NCBI GenBank assembly: GCA_021824145.1
Contig: JAKALM010000001.1
Location: forward strand, 124,001-188,000
Source of the DNA: Bacteroidota bacterium
GTDB taxonomy: Bacteria > Bacteroidota > Ignavibacteria > Ignavibacteriales > Ignavibacteriaceae
Direction of reading: 5' to 3'
DNA: 64,000 nt
Shown here: in pieces, positions 55,457-64,000 of the stretch
Layout of the letters: the number at the start of each line of letters is the position of its first letter
Position numbering within the stretch: position 1 is the first letter of the stretch
Notes under the pieces: model-generated
What the model saw: only the letters and a program-made list of their open reading frames with translations
Told to the model about the DNA's origin: nothing
Database searches by the model: none
Position numbers and translations under genes: made by a program

Positions 55457-56986
55457 GTGCAGTCTGCTAGAAAACCTGATGCAACAATTATAATAATTTT
55501 TGGGGCTGGTGGCGATTTAACTTGGAGAAAAATAACCCCAGCTTTTTATAATTTATTTTTAGATGGATGGCTGCCAGATAAATTTGCAGTTATCGGATTA
55601 GATATTAAGGAAATGTCGGACGATCAATATAGAGAGCGTCTGCATGATGGTATAGATCAATTTTCAAGATCAGGAAAATCCAAACAAGAAGATTGGGAAA
55701 AATTTGCACAGTTGATTAATTATCGAAAGGCAGATTTTACAAATTCCAAATCTTATGAAGATCTTTCCAAGCAAATTTTAGAAATTGAAAAGACATGGGG
55801 AGAAAAATCTAATCGGATTTTTTATATGGCAATTCCTCCCGCATTTATTGAACCAATTGCAGATCAGCTTGGGAAATCAGACTTAGCAGAAGATAAAGAT
55901 AGAGCAAGAATTGTTGTAGAAAAACCTTTTGGCCGTGATTTAACAAGTGCAAGAAATTTAAATAAAATACTTTGCAATATTTTTAATGAATGTCAAATTT
56001 ATCGAATTGACCATTATCTCGGCAAAGAAACTGTTCAAAATATGATTGCGTTTAGATTTGCGAATGCACTATTCGAACCAATCTGGAACCGAAATTACAT
56101 AGATCATGTTCAAATTACAGTTGCGGAACAAGTTGGTGTAGAGCATCGCGGAGGTTATTATGAGAATGCAGGCGCATTGCGAGATATGATCCAAAATCAT
56201 CTTTTGCAATTGCTTTGTCTTGTTGCAATGGAACCACCGGTCTCTTTTAATGCTGATGAAGTGCGGAACAAAAAAGTTGACGTTCTTCGTGCAATAAGAA
56301 AATATAAAAGCGATGAAGTGAATTCGCATGCTGTAAGAGGACAGTACGATAAAGGTTGGATTGAAGGGAAAAAAGTTATTTCTTATCGTGAAGAGCCTGG
56401 TGTAAATAATAATTCTGAGACAGAAACTTTTGCAGCGATAAAATTTTTTATTGATAATTGGAGATGGCATGATGTTCCTTTTTATCTTCGCAGCGGCAAA
56501 AGGATGGCGGAAAGAATTTCGGTTATAACAATTCAATTTAAACCTGTTCCACATAGTGCGTTTCCTGCCGAATCAATTGAAAATTGGCATCCGAACAGAT
56601 TAATATTAAATATTCAACCTGCAAGAGGAATCAAACTTCGTTTCCAAGCAAAGAAACCAGGGCTAAAAATGATTTTGAATCCTGTTGAAATGGATTTCAA
56701 TTATGATCATATATATTCTACAGATCCGCCTGAAGCCTATGAAACTTTGATTTTAGATGTTATGCTTGGAGATGCAACTTTGTTTATGCGCGGAGATCAA
56801 GTTGAAGCTGCATGGGAAATTATAATGCCAATTTTAGATAAATGGCAAATAGCTTCATCAGCAGATTTCCCTAACTATGTTTCCGGCACTTGGGGACCGG
56901 AAGAAGCCGAAGCCTTAATTGCAAAAGATGGGCACAATTGGATTATGCTTCAAGCAAAATCTGTAGAAGGCTCCCAAATGAAATAA
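55457..56986 (+). CDS. Glucose-6-phosphate dehydrogenase (copy 2)
   Basis: 509 residues starting at a GTG codon (55457), behind a perfect AAGGAGGT at 55446-55453 that overlaps the gnd stop; the ATG at 55455 is out of frame. Same reaction as copy 1. Dinucleotide loop IIIFGAGGDLTWRKI, active-site [37 protein letters not shown] and LILDVMLGD are all present. It differs from copy 1 throughout its length, so the duplication is old. The paralogues may differ in cofactor or regulation. Confidence 0.95.
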   Translation: MQSARKPDATIIIIFGAGGDLTWRKITPAFYNLFLDGWLPDKFAVIGLDIKEMSDDQYRERLHDGIDQFSRSGKSKQEDWEKFAQLINYRKADFTNSKSYEDLSKQILEIEKTWGEKSNRIFYMAIPPAFIEPIADQLGKSDLAEDKDRARIVVEKPFGRDLTSARNLNKILCNIFNECQIYRIDHYLGKETVQNMIAFRFANALFEPIWNRNYIDHVQITVAEQVGVEHRGGYYENAGALRDMIQNHLLQLLCLVAMEPPVSFNADEVRNKKVDVLRAIRKYKSDEVNSHAVRGQYDKGWIEGKKVISYREEPGVNNNSETETFAAIKFFIDNWRWHDVPFYLRSGKRMAERISVITIQFKPVPHSAFPAESIENWHPNRLILNIQPARGIKLRFQAKKPGLKMILNPVEMDFNYDHIYSTDPPEAYETLILDVMLGDATLFMRGDQVEAAWEIIMPILDKWQIASSADFPNYVSGTWGPEEAEALIAKDGHNWIMLQAKSVEGSQMK

Positions 56987-57066
56987 GAATCTAATATTTA
57001 TTCTTATTCAAAAAGCAAAATTGAAAAAATAATTGAAAATTTTTTGAATAATTAAAAGGTACAATT

Positions 57067-57504
57067 ATGAAAACTGTTCGAACAATTTTGCAAAACAAAG
57101 GAAAAGACATTTGGCATATTTCACCGGAAGCTTCTGTTTATGAAGCTTTGCAGTTGATGGCAAACAAAGAAATTGGTGCTGTGTTAGTAATAAAAAATGA
57201 AATTATTGTTGGTATTTTATCTGAGCGCGATTATGCAAGGAAAGTTATTCTTAAAGGGAAGCATTCAAAAGAAATTATGGTTGAAGAAATAATGTCTACA
57301 AAAGTAATTTATGTAAATACAACATTAAGTGTGGAAGAATGTATGGCTTTAATGATAAATAAAAGAATAAGACATTTACCTGTAATTGAAAACGGCAGGC
57401 TTGTAGGAATAATTTCAATTGGCGATGTAGTTAAAGCAGTAATCGAAGATAAAGAATTTTTAATTGATCAACTTGTTCATTATATAACCGGGGTTCCAAG
57501 CTGA
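57067..57504 (+). CDS. Two-CBS-domain protein
   Basis: 145 residues made almost wholly of two CBS domains (about 18-70 and 76-132), which bind adenosine nucleotides as energy sensors: ASVYEALQLMANKEIGAVLVI, GILSERDYARKVILKG, and SVEECMALMINKRIRHLPVIENGRLVGIISIGDV. No other domain is present, so it would regulate a partner, possibly the neighbouring NADPH-forming enzymes, although this is only suggested by location. It ends 2 bases before the convergent gene at 57507. Confidence 0.93.
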   Translation: MKTVRTILQNKGKDIWHISPEASVYEALQLMANKEIGAVLVIKNEIIVGILSERDYARKVILKGKHSKEIMVEEIMSTKVIYVNTTLSVEECMALMINKRIRHLPVIENGRLVGIISIGDVVKAVIEDKEFLIDQLVHYITGVPS

Positions 57505-57506
57505 TT

Positions 57507-58736
57507 TTACAAATGAAGCCGAACGTTCCACTTGTTGAATAATGCAGTTAGTGCAAGCATTATTAATGAAAATATTAGTGATCTGATAATGCCAATAACT
57601 CCGTAACCAAAATATTCAGAAAGAAAATTAATTCCGAATATCCAAAGTACAGAGTAAAAAATATCCGGAAGTAAATATGCTAATAATGGATTTGTACCTG
57701 CAGGTTTTAAAAATTTAGCCCATCCAACTTTGTTTTTAATGTCAACAATCCAATAAAGTAAAGCATAGATTACAGAACAAATGGCAGATGAATAAAGAGA
57801 CCAAGTTGGGGTTGCATAAATTTTAGATATGCCGTATAAAGGACGAAGCAAAAATCCAACTACAAACATCATTGTGGCAAATACAATTATCCAAACAATT
57901 TTTTCTTTTGGAGTTTTAGCAGGAGAATTTTCTAAAAATAGAAGGGAAACAATAATTCCGGAAAGAGTAATAGCTGTATGTGCGCCGATATGTCCGCCTA
58001 ACCAAAAATAATTCTTGATGTTTTGAGAGTAAAAATTTCCTAAAGCTCCAGATTTATCTCCGATATAAAGAAGAATAAAAATTATAAACATTCCAATTAT
58101 GCCGGCAGGTTGTTTTCTAAAAATTATATAAACTGCGCTTGAGAAAAAAAATGCCCAGCCAATTAGTCCAAGAATACCCCACCATTTAGTCTGAAGCCAC
58201 CCTAAATTATTTGGCTGTCCGCTCCTGAAAATTAAAGCAAGATAAATTAAAAGAATAATTCCTAAAAATTTAAATGAATTAAATGTTAATTTCTTTTTGC
58301 CTTCAGCTTTTGGATACTGATTCCATACCAGAACTGCGCCAATAAAAACCAGCAGCATCCAAACCGAATGACTCATCCCAACCACTGAAGAATTTAAACT
58401 GGAAATATTGACCATCAAAATACCAAGAATTAATAAACCTGCTGTTCGAATTAATATATGTTTCCAAACGACAAATAGACTTTCACCACTAGCTATTCTC
58501 TTATTAATAGAAAATGGAATTGACATTCCTACTATAAATAAGAAAGCAGGAAATACAACATCAACAAACGTCATTCCATCAGTATTTTCTGGCATGTGCT
58601 GCATCCACCAGGGTATTCCTTTTACAGATGCAAGATCGTTTACAAAAATCATTACAAAAATTGTAAGTCCTCTTAAAACATCTATTGACTCAATTCGATT
58701 TTTCTTTTGAGTTGAAAGCGAAGAGTAAACTGTCAT
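57507..58736 (-). CDS. HGSNAT/NagX-like membrane acyltransferase (DUF5009)
   Basis: 409 residues from the ATG at 58736, which has a GAGAG site; an upstream ATG at 58781 and a TTG at 58796 are also in frame. The family start NRIESIDVLRGLTIFVMIFVNDL and MTFVDVVFPAFLFIVGMSIPFSI are diagnostic. About ten transmembrane helices. Relatives include lysosomal heparan-alpha-glucosaminide N-acetyltransferase and bacterial NagX, which work on amino sugars. An acyl transfer across the membrane in peptidoglycan or polysaccharide metabolism is likely; the substrate is not known. Confidence 0.88.
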   Translation of the reverse strand: MTVYSSLSTQKKNRIESIDVLRGLTIFVMIFVNDLASVKGIPWWMQHMPENTDGMTFVDVVFPAFLFIVGMSIPFSINKRIASGESLFVVWKHILIRTAGLLILGILMVNISSLNSSVVGMSHSVWMLLVFIGAVLVWNQYPKAEGKKKLTFNSFKFLGIILLIYLALIFRSGQPNNLGWLQTKWWGILGLIGWAFFFSSAVYIIFRKQPAGIIGMFIIFILLYIGDKSGALGNFYSQNIKNYFWLGGHIGAHTAITLSGIIVSLLFLENSPAKTPKEKIVWIIVFATMMFVVGFLLRPLYGISKIYATPTWSLYSSAICSVIYALLYWIVDIKNKVGWAKFLKPAGTNPLLAYLLPDIFYSVLWIFGINFLSEYFGYGVIGIIRSLIFSLIMLALTALFNKWNVRLHL

Positions 58737-58983
58737 TTTTCTCTCAGATATAATTTTTGAATCGGCAGATATTGTTGCCATTTGAAACTTAAGCAAATTA
58801 ATAGATTTACCAAATGGAACTTGCGGTGATTTTTTTAATAAAAAATTTCTTGCGTTTAGAATTATAAATTATATATGAATGGAGGGATTAATAAATAGAA
58901 AATTTTTTATGAAATGTTAATTCATAATTATGTTGGTAATCTAATTTGTGTTAAGAAACTTAAATATATTTAACTTTAAGAAT

Positions 58984-59562
58984 TTATCTTTTATACTTGC
59001 CCATTAAGTGGCCCTCGGCAATAATATGACCTTCCATTGCTTTTAAAAGCTGCTGTTTGGTAACACCTGACTCAACATGATGAAGTATTGTGTCTAATGC
59101 ATAGAGTTTGAAGAAATAACGGTGTGGTTTTCCGGAAGGCGGGCATGGACCTCCATAGCCGATTCTTCCAAAACTATTTGTGCCAAGCATAACTTCCTCC
59201 GGAATATTTCTGGATGGAGTAATATCTTCATGAAGTTCTTTTACATTCCCAGGAATGTTATAAATAATCCAATGAACAAAATCACCGCCTGGGGCATCCG
59301 GATCATCAACTATTAGAGCAAATGATTTTACGTTTTTAGGAACCTCATTCCAATGAATCTGAGGGGAAACATTAGACCCCTCGCAAGTATATTTGGAAGG
59401 GATAAATTCACCTTCTTTAAATGCAGAACTGAATAGTTTGATTTCCATTTTCTTGTCTTTATTTTTTGTTTGAGAATTAATCTTACTTTCGGATGAGCTT
59501 ATTAACAATAGAAATGCAATAATTAAGAAAAATTTAGCAAAATATTGAAGAAATCTAAGCAT
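58984..59562 (-). CDS. Secreted YbhB/YbcL-type PEBP protein
   Basis: 192 residues from the ATG at 59562, which has an AAGG site and begins the signal peptide MLRFLQYFAKFFLIIAFLLLIS; an in-frame ATG at 59619 would put 19 polar residues before it. The mature domain is a phosphatidylethanolamine-binding-protein fold of the bacterial YbhB type: FIPSKYTCEGSNVSPQIHW, ALIVDDPDAPGGDFVHWIIYNI and YGGPCPPSGKPHRYFFKLYALD. The anion-binding pocket residues D, H and PPxGxPHRY are intact. Biological role of bacterial YbhB proteins is unclear. Confidence 0.92.
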   Translation of the reverse strand: MLRFLQYFAKFFLIIAFLLLISSSESKINSQTKNKDKKMEIKLFSSAFKEGEFIPSKYTCEGSNVSPQIHWNEVPKNVKSFALIVDDPDAPGGDFVHWIIYNIPGNVKELHEDITPSRNIPEEVMLGTNSFGRIGYGGPCPPSGKPHRYFFKLYALDTILHHVESGVTKQQLLKAMEGHIIAEGHLMGKYKR

Positions 59563-59784
59563 AAAAATTACCTTAGAATTATAGTTAAATTTAATCGAAT
59601 ATAAATAATAATTCCACACATAAATAATGAAATAAAAATAAATGGTTACATTTATTGTAAATCATTTTTAAATTATTTACAAATAATTATATTTGATCCG
59701 CGGTTCATTCAATAATAATATAATTTGATAATTCAAAAAAACAGTAATAATAAATTAACTATTAAAATATCCAGGAAAGTAAAA

Positions 59785-59898
59785 ATGGAATTACCTGTAA
59801 TATTGATTCTTGTTGGAGTATTTTCAATTGTGGCCATTATCCAAATAGCAACTTTAAAAAGTTTTCTTAAACACCGAAGAGAGGATTTTAAGAAATAA
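59785..59898 (+). CDS. 37-residue single-pass membrane microprotein
   Basis: ATG at 59785, stop at 59896-59898. The product is a hydrophobic helix (LPVILILVGVFSIVAIIQ, residues 3-20) followed by a strongly basic tail ending HRREDFKK. An AGGA site lies 9 bases before the ATG. It stands isolated between the PEBP gene (divergent) and the lipocalin-like gene. Such one-helix proteins often associate with larger membrane complexes; nothing here identifies the partner. Real coding status rests on the ribosome site and the clean membrane-helix/basic-tail pattern. Confidence 0.6.
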   Translation: MELPVILILVGVFSIVAIIQIATLKSFLKHRREDFKK

Positions 59899-60154
59899 AA
59901 TTTTTAACTGTGCTTTCAAATTGTTTAGCAGCATTATTAAGATGTTAAATTGTCGCTTATTAGTTGATTATATAAACTTTAACCAATAAGTTTATAATCA
60001 TATTAGGTTAGTTTTTGATTTCGTTAGAATTTAAATAGCATATCGATTAACTGCTTAAATTTTAAAATATATAATAAAAAATAATAAACATATAAGTGTA
60101 AATTACGTCTAAATTTCTTAGTAAATTAAAATTTGTTTTAATATTGAGGTTACC

Positions 60155-60805
60155 ATGAAAACCAAATTACTGTTTTTAATTGCAATAGTTCTGAGCCTGG
60201 GTTTAACATACAGTTTAGCACAAAAGAAAACATCAAAAACAGTTTCTAATCCGCTAGTTGGAAAATGGGAAACAGTTCCCAACCCCTTGGAAGCTTCAAG
60301 TTTATTTTTGACTTTTAATAAAAACAAATCTTTCAGCTATTTATTAGAATCTAATTGGAATGGGAAATATTCGCTTGATGGGACAAAATTAATAACGTTT
60401 ACTTCAATACCAATTCTTAACAAAGTAAAAACCGACACATCAACAGTTTTAATTTATTCAGACACATTAGTTCAGGTAACAAAAGTTAAGGGAAAAGATA
60501 TTACAAATAAAATGGTACGTATTAAAGAGAAAAAAAAATTAGGTGCTGGCATTATCGGGACTTGGAGAATGACAGTTCCAGAAGCTGAATATTCAACAAT
60601 AAATTTTAATTCTAACGGAACTTTTCATATCAAAAATATTCTAAAAACATTTAAAGGCAATTATTTAGTAAAACAAGATACCGTAATGGTATTCTCAAAT
60701 GGTATGCAGATGATGAAAAATAGATTTATTCTTGATAGAGGGCAGCTCTGGCTTTATGGCCATACTCAAAGTGCACCAATAAAATTGCAAAGAACAAAGA
60801 ACTAA
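60155..60805 (+). CDS. Secreted duplicated lipocalin-like domain protein
   Basis: 216 residues with a signal peptide (MKTKLLFLIAIVLSLGLTYSLAQ). The mature part is two copies of a ~85-residue beta-rich domain. Copy one starts LVGKWETVPNPLEASSLFLT and copy two IIGTWRMTVPEAEYSTINF; both continue with a matching strand pattern (NGKYSLDGTKLITF; KGNYLVKQDTVMVF). The G.W start is typical of lipocalin-like folds that bind small hydrophobic ligands in the periplasm. No specific family recognised. A plausible GAGG site precedes the start. Confidence 0.7.
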   Translation: MKTKLLFLIAIVLSLGLTYSLAQKKTSKTVSNPLVGKWETVPNPLEASSLFLTFNKNKSFSYLLESNWNGKYSLDGTKLITFTSIPILNKVKTDTSTVLIYSDTLVQVTKVKGKDITNKMVRIKEKKKLGAGIIGTWRMTVPEAEYSTINFNSNGTFHIKNILKTFKGNYLVKQDTVMVFSNGMQMMKNRFILDRGQLWLYGHTQSAPIKLQRTKN

Positions 60806-60901
60806 ATTATAGTAATGTTGATTGCATGACAATATATTTATCCGCTAATTAATTTTAATTTGTTCAAATAAATTATTTCTTTGAAAATGAATTGAAAATT
60901 T

Positions 60902-62215
60902 GTGGGACGTAAAAAACATTTTAGCGAACAGAAAATAGAAAACATTAGTCTGGAGCAATTACAAAGGGGATTACCAAATCTTTTTAGAAAAAAAATAAAT
61001 TTTAAACAAACATTTTCAGCACTCAAATTTCCGAATTACAAATTATGGTTCATTGGGCAAATTATTTCTTTGTTCGGAACATGGATGCAAATAACCGCTG
61101 AAGGTTTTTTAATTTTTGAACTTACACATTCGCCCCTTTATTTAGGATATGTTGGATTTGCATCGGGAATACCAGCATGGCTTTTTATGTTTTATGGCGG
61201 TATCATTGCAGATAGATATTCGAGAAGAACTATTCTGATTTTTACTCAAACCTTGATGATGCTTCTTGCACTAACACTTGCAGTTTTAACTTTTTTTCAA
61301 GTTGTTCAGGCATGGCATATAATTTTATTGGCATTTTTTCTCGGATTAGCAAATGCTTTTGATGCACCTGCACGGCAGACTTTTTTACTTGAGATTGTTG
61401 ATAAAGAAAATGTTATTAATGCAATTGCACTTAATTCAACTATGTATAACTCAGCAAGAGTTGTTGGGCCAGCAATTGCAGGTTTAGTTTACGCTGCATT
61501 TGGCCCGGCTTGGTGTTTTGCCTTAAATGGATTTTCATTTCTTGGAGTAATTACTGCTTTGATTAAGATGAATATCAAACATACAATATATACTGAACCT
61601 AGAAAATCAATCACTAAAGAATTAAAAGAAGGAATTAAATATACAGCTACACATCCAATGATTAGGAATTTAATTATTTTAGTTTCAGCAATAAATCTTT
61701 TCGGAATTTCTTTCGTAACTTTGATACCAGCGTGGGCAGTTAAAATTCTTCATGGCGATGCAACTACAAATGGAATTCTTCAATCTGCCAGAGGTGTTGG
61801 TGCTTTACTTACGGCATTGATGATTGCTTCATTAAGCAGCTCTAAATATGTTTATAGATTATTAACTATTGGAATTTTTTCTTTCCCGATTTCTTTAATA
61901 ATTTTTGCATCCTTACACCAAATGACAATAACGCTTTTATCTTTATTTTGGACTGGCGCCGGAATTATTTTAATATTCAATTTATCAAACGGAATTCTTC
62001 AAAATCTAGTTCGTGATGATTTGCGCGGAAGAGTAATGAGTTTTTATTCTTTTACATCATTTGGATTTCAACCCATTGGAGCTTTGATTATCGGAATTAT
62101 TGCAGAACACTATGGCGAATCTAATTCGGTTCTTATCTGTGCTTTTATTACAATTATATTTTCTTTTGTAATTTGGAATTCAATGAGAAAAGTTGAAAAG
62201 TTAAATGTTCTTTGA
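60902..62215 (+). CDS. MFS exporter (MFS_3/EntS-type)
   Basis: 437 residues starting at a GTG (60902), the first plausible start in frame. About twelve transmembrane helices; the N-terminal part FSALKFPNYKLWFIGQIISLFGTWMQITAEGFLIFELTHSPLYLG is typical of the enterobactin-exporter-like MFS_3 family. The intracellular loop motif appears as GIIADRYSRRTIL. The first ~35 residues are a charged cytoplasmic extension. Proteins of this group export small molecules, including siderophores and drugs, by proton antiport; the substrate is not indicated. Next gene is 41 bases downstream. Confidence 0.88.
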   Translation: MGRKKHFSEQKIENISLEQLQRGLPNLFRKKINFKQTFSALKFPNYKLWFIGQIISLFGTWMQITAEGFLIFELTHSPLYLGYVGFASGIPAWLFMFYGGIIADRYSRRTILIFTQTLMMLLALTLAVLTFFQVVQAWHIILLAFFLGLANAFDAPARQTFLLEIVDKENVINAIALNSTMYNSARVVGPAIAGLVYAAFGPAWCFALNGFSFLGVITALIKMNIKHTIYTEPRKSITKELKEGIKYTATHPMIRNLIILVSAINLFGISFVTLIPAWAVKILHGDATTNGILQSARGVGALLTALMIASLSSSKYVYRLLTIGIFSFPISLIIFASLHQMTITLLSLFWTGAGIILIFNLSNGILQNLVRDDLRGRVMSFYSFTSFGFQPIGALIIGIIAEHYGESNSVLICAFITIIFSFVIWNSMRKVEKLNVL

Positions 62216-62256
62216 TTATATAAAAAAAATTTGTTTTAATCACTCTAAATTTAATA

Positions 62257-63624
62257 ATGATAAAATTTCTTCCGCTTGGCGGTGCTTGTGAGATTGGCGC
62301 CAATAGTTATTATTTGAATATTTCAGGCGTAGGAATTATTCTAGATTGTGGAATGCATCCACAAAAAATTGGTATTAGCTCGCTTCCAAATCTAGAATTA
62401 ATTAAAAATTTAAATGTAGATTACGTCTTAATTTCACATGCTCATCAAGATCATTTAGGAGCGCTGCCTTACCTTGTTCAAAAACATCCTTATATTAAAA
62501 TTATCTCAACACCGCAAACTCGTGCCTTGGCAGAATTGACACTGCATAATTCTGTAACAATATTAAAACAACAAGTAACTGAAGAACCTAATTTCAAAGT
62601 TTATGATCATGAAGAAATTGATCTTTTAATTAGATCTATTGAGTATAAATCATATAACGAAGCAGTTTATTTAAGCGGTTACAATCAAAAAACTAAGCCG
62701 ACAGTTTCGGCTAGCTTTTACGATGCTGGGCATATACTTGGTTCTGCAGGAATTTTGCTGGAGTATAATAGCAAGAAAATATTTTATACTGGTGATATTA
62801 ATTTAAATAACCAGGAACTTCTTCCAGGTGCAATTCTTCCAAATACCAAAGTTGATGTTTTAATTATGGAAACTACTTATGGCGATACTGATTCATCAAC
62901 AATTCTTAGTTGGAAGGAAGAATCTTTGAGGTTTGCAGCTTCAATAAATAAAATAATGAATGCTGGCGGTTCGATTTTAATTCCTGTTTTTTCATTAGGT
63001 AAAATGCAGGAAATTTTAGCTCTAATTTGGAATTTAATGAAAACTGGTAAACTTACCGAAGCAGATATTTATACTGGAGGTATAGCAAATAAAATAAGCA
63101 ATGTTTACGATTATAACCGTTACGTTGTGAATAGAATTGATCCTGATTTTGAAATTAGTTCTATTCCGCAAAAAGATTTATATGAAGTTGATCAACCGGA
63201 AAAGTTCTTTAAAAATCCAAGCATAGTTTTAGCTCCAAGTGGAATGATGATTGAGGGAACAGCTTCGTTTAATCTTGCAAGAAGATGGCTTAAACAAAGC
63301 AATTCAGCAATTTTTACGGTTGGATACATGGAGGAAAAAACTCCCGGCTTTGTTTTTTCAAATTCAAAAAAAGGCGATAAAATTAAATTGAACGAAATAA
63401 CAGATATAGAAGAAGTTAAATGTACAATTGAGTCATTTAGATTCTCTTCACACTCTAAAAGAGAAGAATTGGTTAAAATTGTTGAGCGGCTTAAACCTGA
63501 AATAGTAATTTTAGTCCATGGGAGCTTAAATGCAATAGATTGGATTGGCAATGCTGTACTGAAAAAATTTAAGGGAACAAAAGTATTTGCAGCAACAAGC
63601 GGAAAAGAAATAATAATAAATTAA
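62257..63624 (+). CDS. MBL-fold/beta-CASP RNA-processing-type hydrolase
   Basis: 455 residues. Metallo-beta-lactamase core with HAHQDH (H61, H63, D65, H66) and later ligands DAGHILGSAG; beta-CASP insert and C-terminal RMMBL domain with VLAPSGMMIEGTA and SFRFSSHSKREELVKI, HGSLNAIDW. This is the CPSF-73/YsH1-like organisation, predicting a zinc-dependent endo- or exonuclease acting on RNA in the cytoplasm. RNase J is a sister family but is longer. It is not linked to known RNA genes here. Confidence 0.92.
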   Translation: MIKFLPLGGACEIGANSYYLNISGVGIILDCGMHPQKIGISSLPNLELIKNLNVDYVLISHAHQDHLGALPYLVQKHPYIKIISTPQTRALAELTLHNSVTILKQQVTEEPNFKVYDHEEIDLLIRSIEYKSYNEAVYLSGYNQKTKPTVSASFYDAGHILGSAGILLEYNSKKIFYTGDINLNNQELLPGAILPNTKVDVLIMETTYGDTDSSTILSWKEESLRFAASINKIMNAGGSILIPVFSLGKMQEILALIWNLMKTGKLTEADIYTGGIANKISNVYDYNRYVVNRIDPDFEISSIPQKDLYEVDQPEKFFKNPSIVLAPSGMMIEGTASFNLARRWLKQSNSAIFTVGYMEEKTPGFVFSNSKKGDKIKLNEITDIEEVKCTIESFRFSSHSKREELVKIVERLKPEIVILVHGSLNAIDWIGNAVLKKFKGTKVFAATSGKEIIIN

Positions 63625-63637
63625 ATTTAAGCGCTTT

Positions 63638-64000
63638 ATGATAAACTACAACTGGAATTCAAATTTATACATTAGTAAACATTCATATGTCTTTAAGTAT
63701 GGTGAGGATGTTGTAAAACTTTTAAATCCACAAAAAGGTGAAAAAATTTTAGATCTTGGCTGTGGAACGGGGTATCTTACAAATTTGATTTATGAAAGCG
63801 GTGCAAATGTAATAGGAATTGATAGTTCCGAAGAAATGATTAAGCAAGCAAAGCAAACTTATCCGCAAATTAATTTTGAGATTAAAGAAGCGACTAATTT
63901 TTATTTTAAAAATAAATTTGATGCAATTTTTTCAAATGCTGTCCTTCATTGGATACCGGAAAAAGTTAAAGTAATAAAATGTATTTCTGATTCATTAAAG
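63638..64000 (+). CDS. SAM-dependent methyltransferase (3' partial)
   Basis: Opens 13 bases after the beta-CASP stop and runs 121 codons to the window end. Class I methyltransferase motifs: I, ILDLGCGTGYLTNLI (SAM glycine loop); acidic motif II, VIGIDSSEEMI; motif IV, FDAIFSNAVLHWI. The last motif and the YNWNSNLYISKHSYVFKYGEDVV start resemble trans-aconitate methyltransferase or cobalamin-independent small-molecule methylases. The C-terminal half is outside the window, so substrate class cannot be assigned. Confidence 0.85.
   Translation, partial: MINYNWNSNLYISKHSYVFKYGEDVVKLLNPQKGEKILDLGCGTGYLTNLIYESGANVIGIDSSEEMIKQAKQTYPQINFEIKEATNFYFKNKFDAIFSNAVLHWIPEKVKVIKCISDSLK

Noticed and set aside
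56069-56554. 161-residue minus-strand frame
   Set aside because: Antisense to the conserved core of the second G6PDH.

Overview
The window is AT-rich DNA from a member of the Bacteroidota/Chlorobi lineage, most likely class Ignavibacteria. The evidence is two secreted proteins with type IX secretion (T9SS) C-terminal sorting domains carrying the NYPNPFNPST signature, a long Bacteroidota-type IspG, a TonB-receptor-type barrel remnant, and a fused transaldolase/glucose-6-phosphate isomerase. This assignment is inference from protein families; no rRNA is present in the window.

Layout. 1-16.7 kb: a partial ChbG-like deacetylase, a secreted M30-like metallopeptidase, a GNAT protein, OsmC, a secreted prolyl oligopeptidase, rseP-dxr, a mono-heme outer-membrane barrel followed by a TonB-receptor remnant, a TPR protein coupled to clpX, a secreted protein of uncertain function and an FAH-family enzyme. 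16.7-25.2 kb (minus strand): ruvA, ruvC, yebC, recJ, the RNase P RNA gene rnpB (not a protein gene, clear on the minus strand), a zinc-ribbon coiled-coil protein, a Nif3-like protein and ispG. 25.5-31.8 kb (plus strand): dnaG, a two-cluster ferredoxin, a geranylgeranyl-reductase-family flavoprotein, hemH, and a PduS-like/PduT-like pair, i.e. an iron-sulfur flavoprotein next to a tandem-BMC shell protein that keeps the Fe-S pore cysteine. No other microcompartment gene is nearby. 31.7-43.1 kb is accessory in character: a soluble MprF-type transferase domain, DinB, a T9SS amidase with a degenerate transglycosylase-like domain, several unrecognised envelope proteins, a LuxR regulator, a 21-bp minisatellite, palindromic repeats, trpB2 and a MITE-like element. 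43.2-57.5 kb: YceI, lhgO, and an oxidative pentose phosphate cluster (tal-pgi fusion, zwf, UPF0182 protein, HAD hydrolase, gnd, second zwf, CBS protein). 57.5-64 kb: an HGSNAT-like membrane acyltransferase, a PEBP protein, a 37-residue membrane microprotein, a duplicated lipocalin-like protein, an MFS exporter, a beta-CASP MBL protein and a methyltransferase cut by the window end.

How the genes work together. Three themes stand out. The pentose phosphate genes form an NADPH-generating module with two distinct G6PDH copies. The dnaG-distal genes look like an electron-transfer group: ferredoxin, ferredoxin/NADPH-dependent prenyl reductase, ferrochelatase, and the PduS/PduT pair. The recombination group yebC-ruvC-ruvA with recJ sits behind rnpB. 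The best candidate for an under-described system is the orphan PduS-PduT pair inside the electron-transfer group. No CRISPR array, prophage, intact insertion sequence, tRNA or rRNA was seen.
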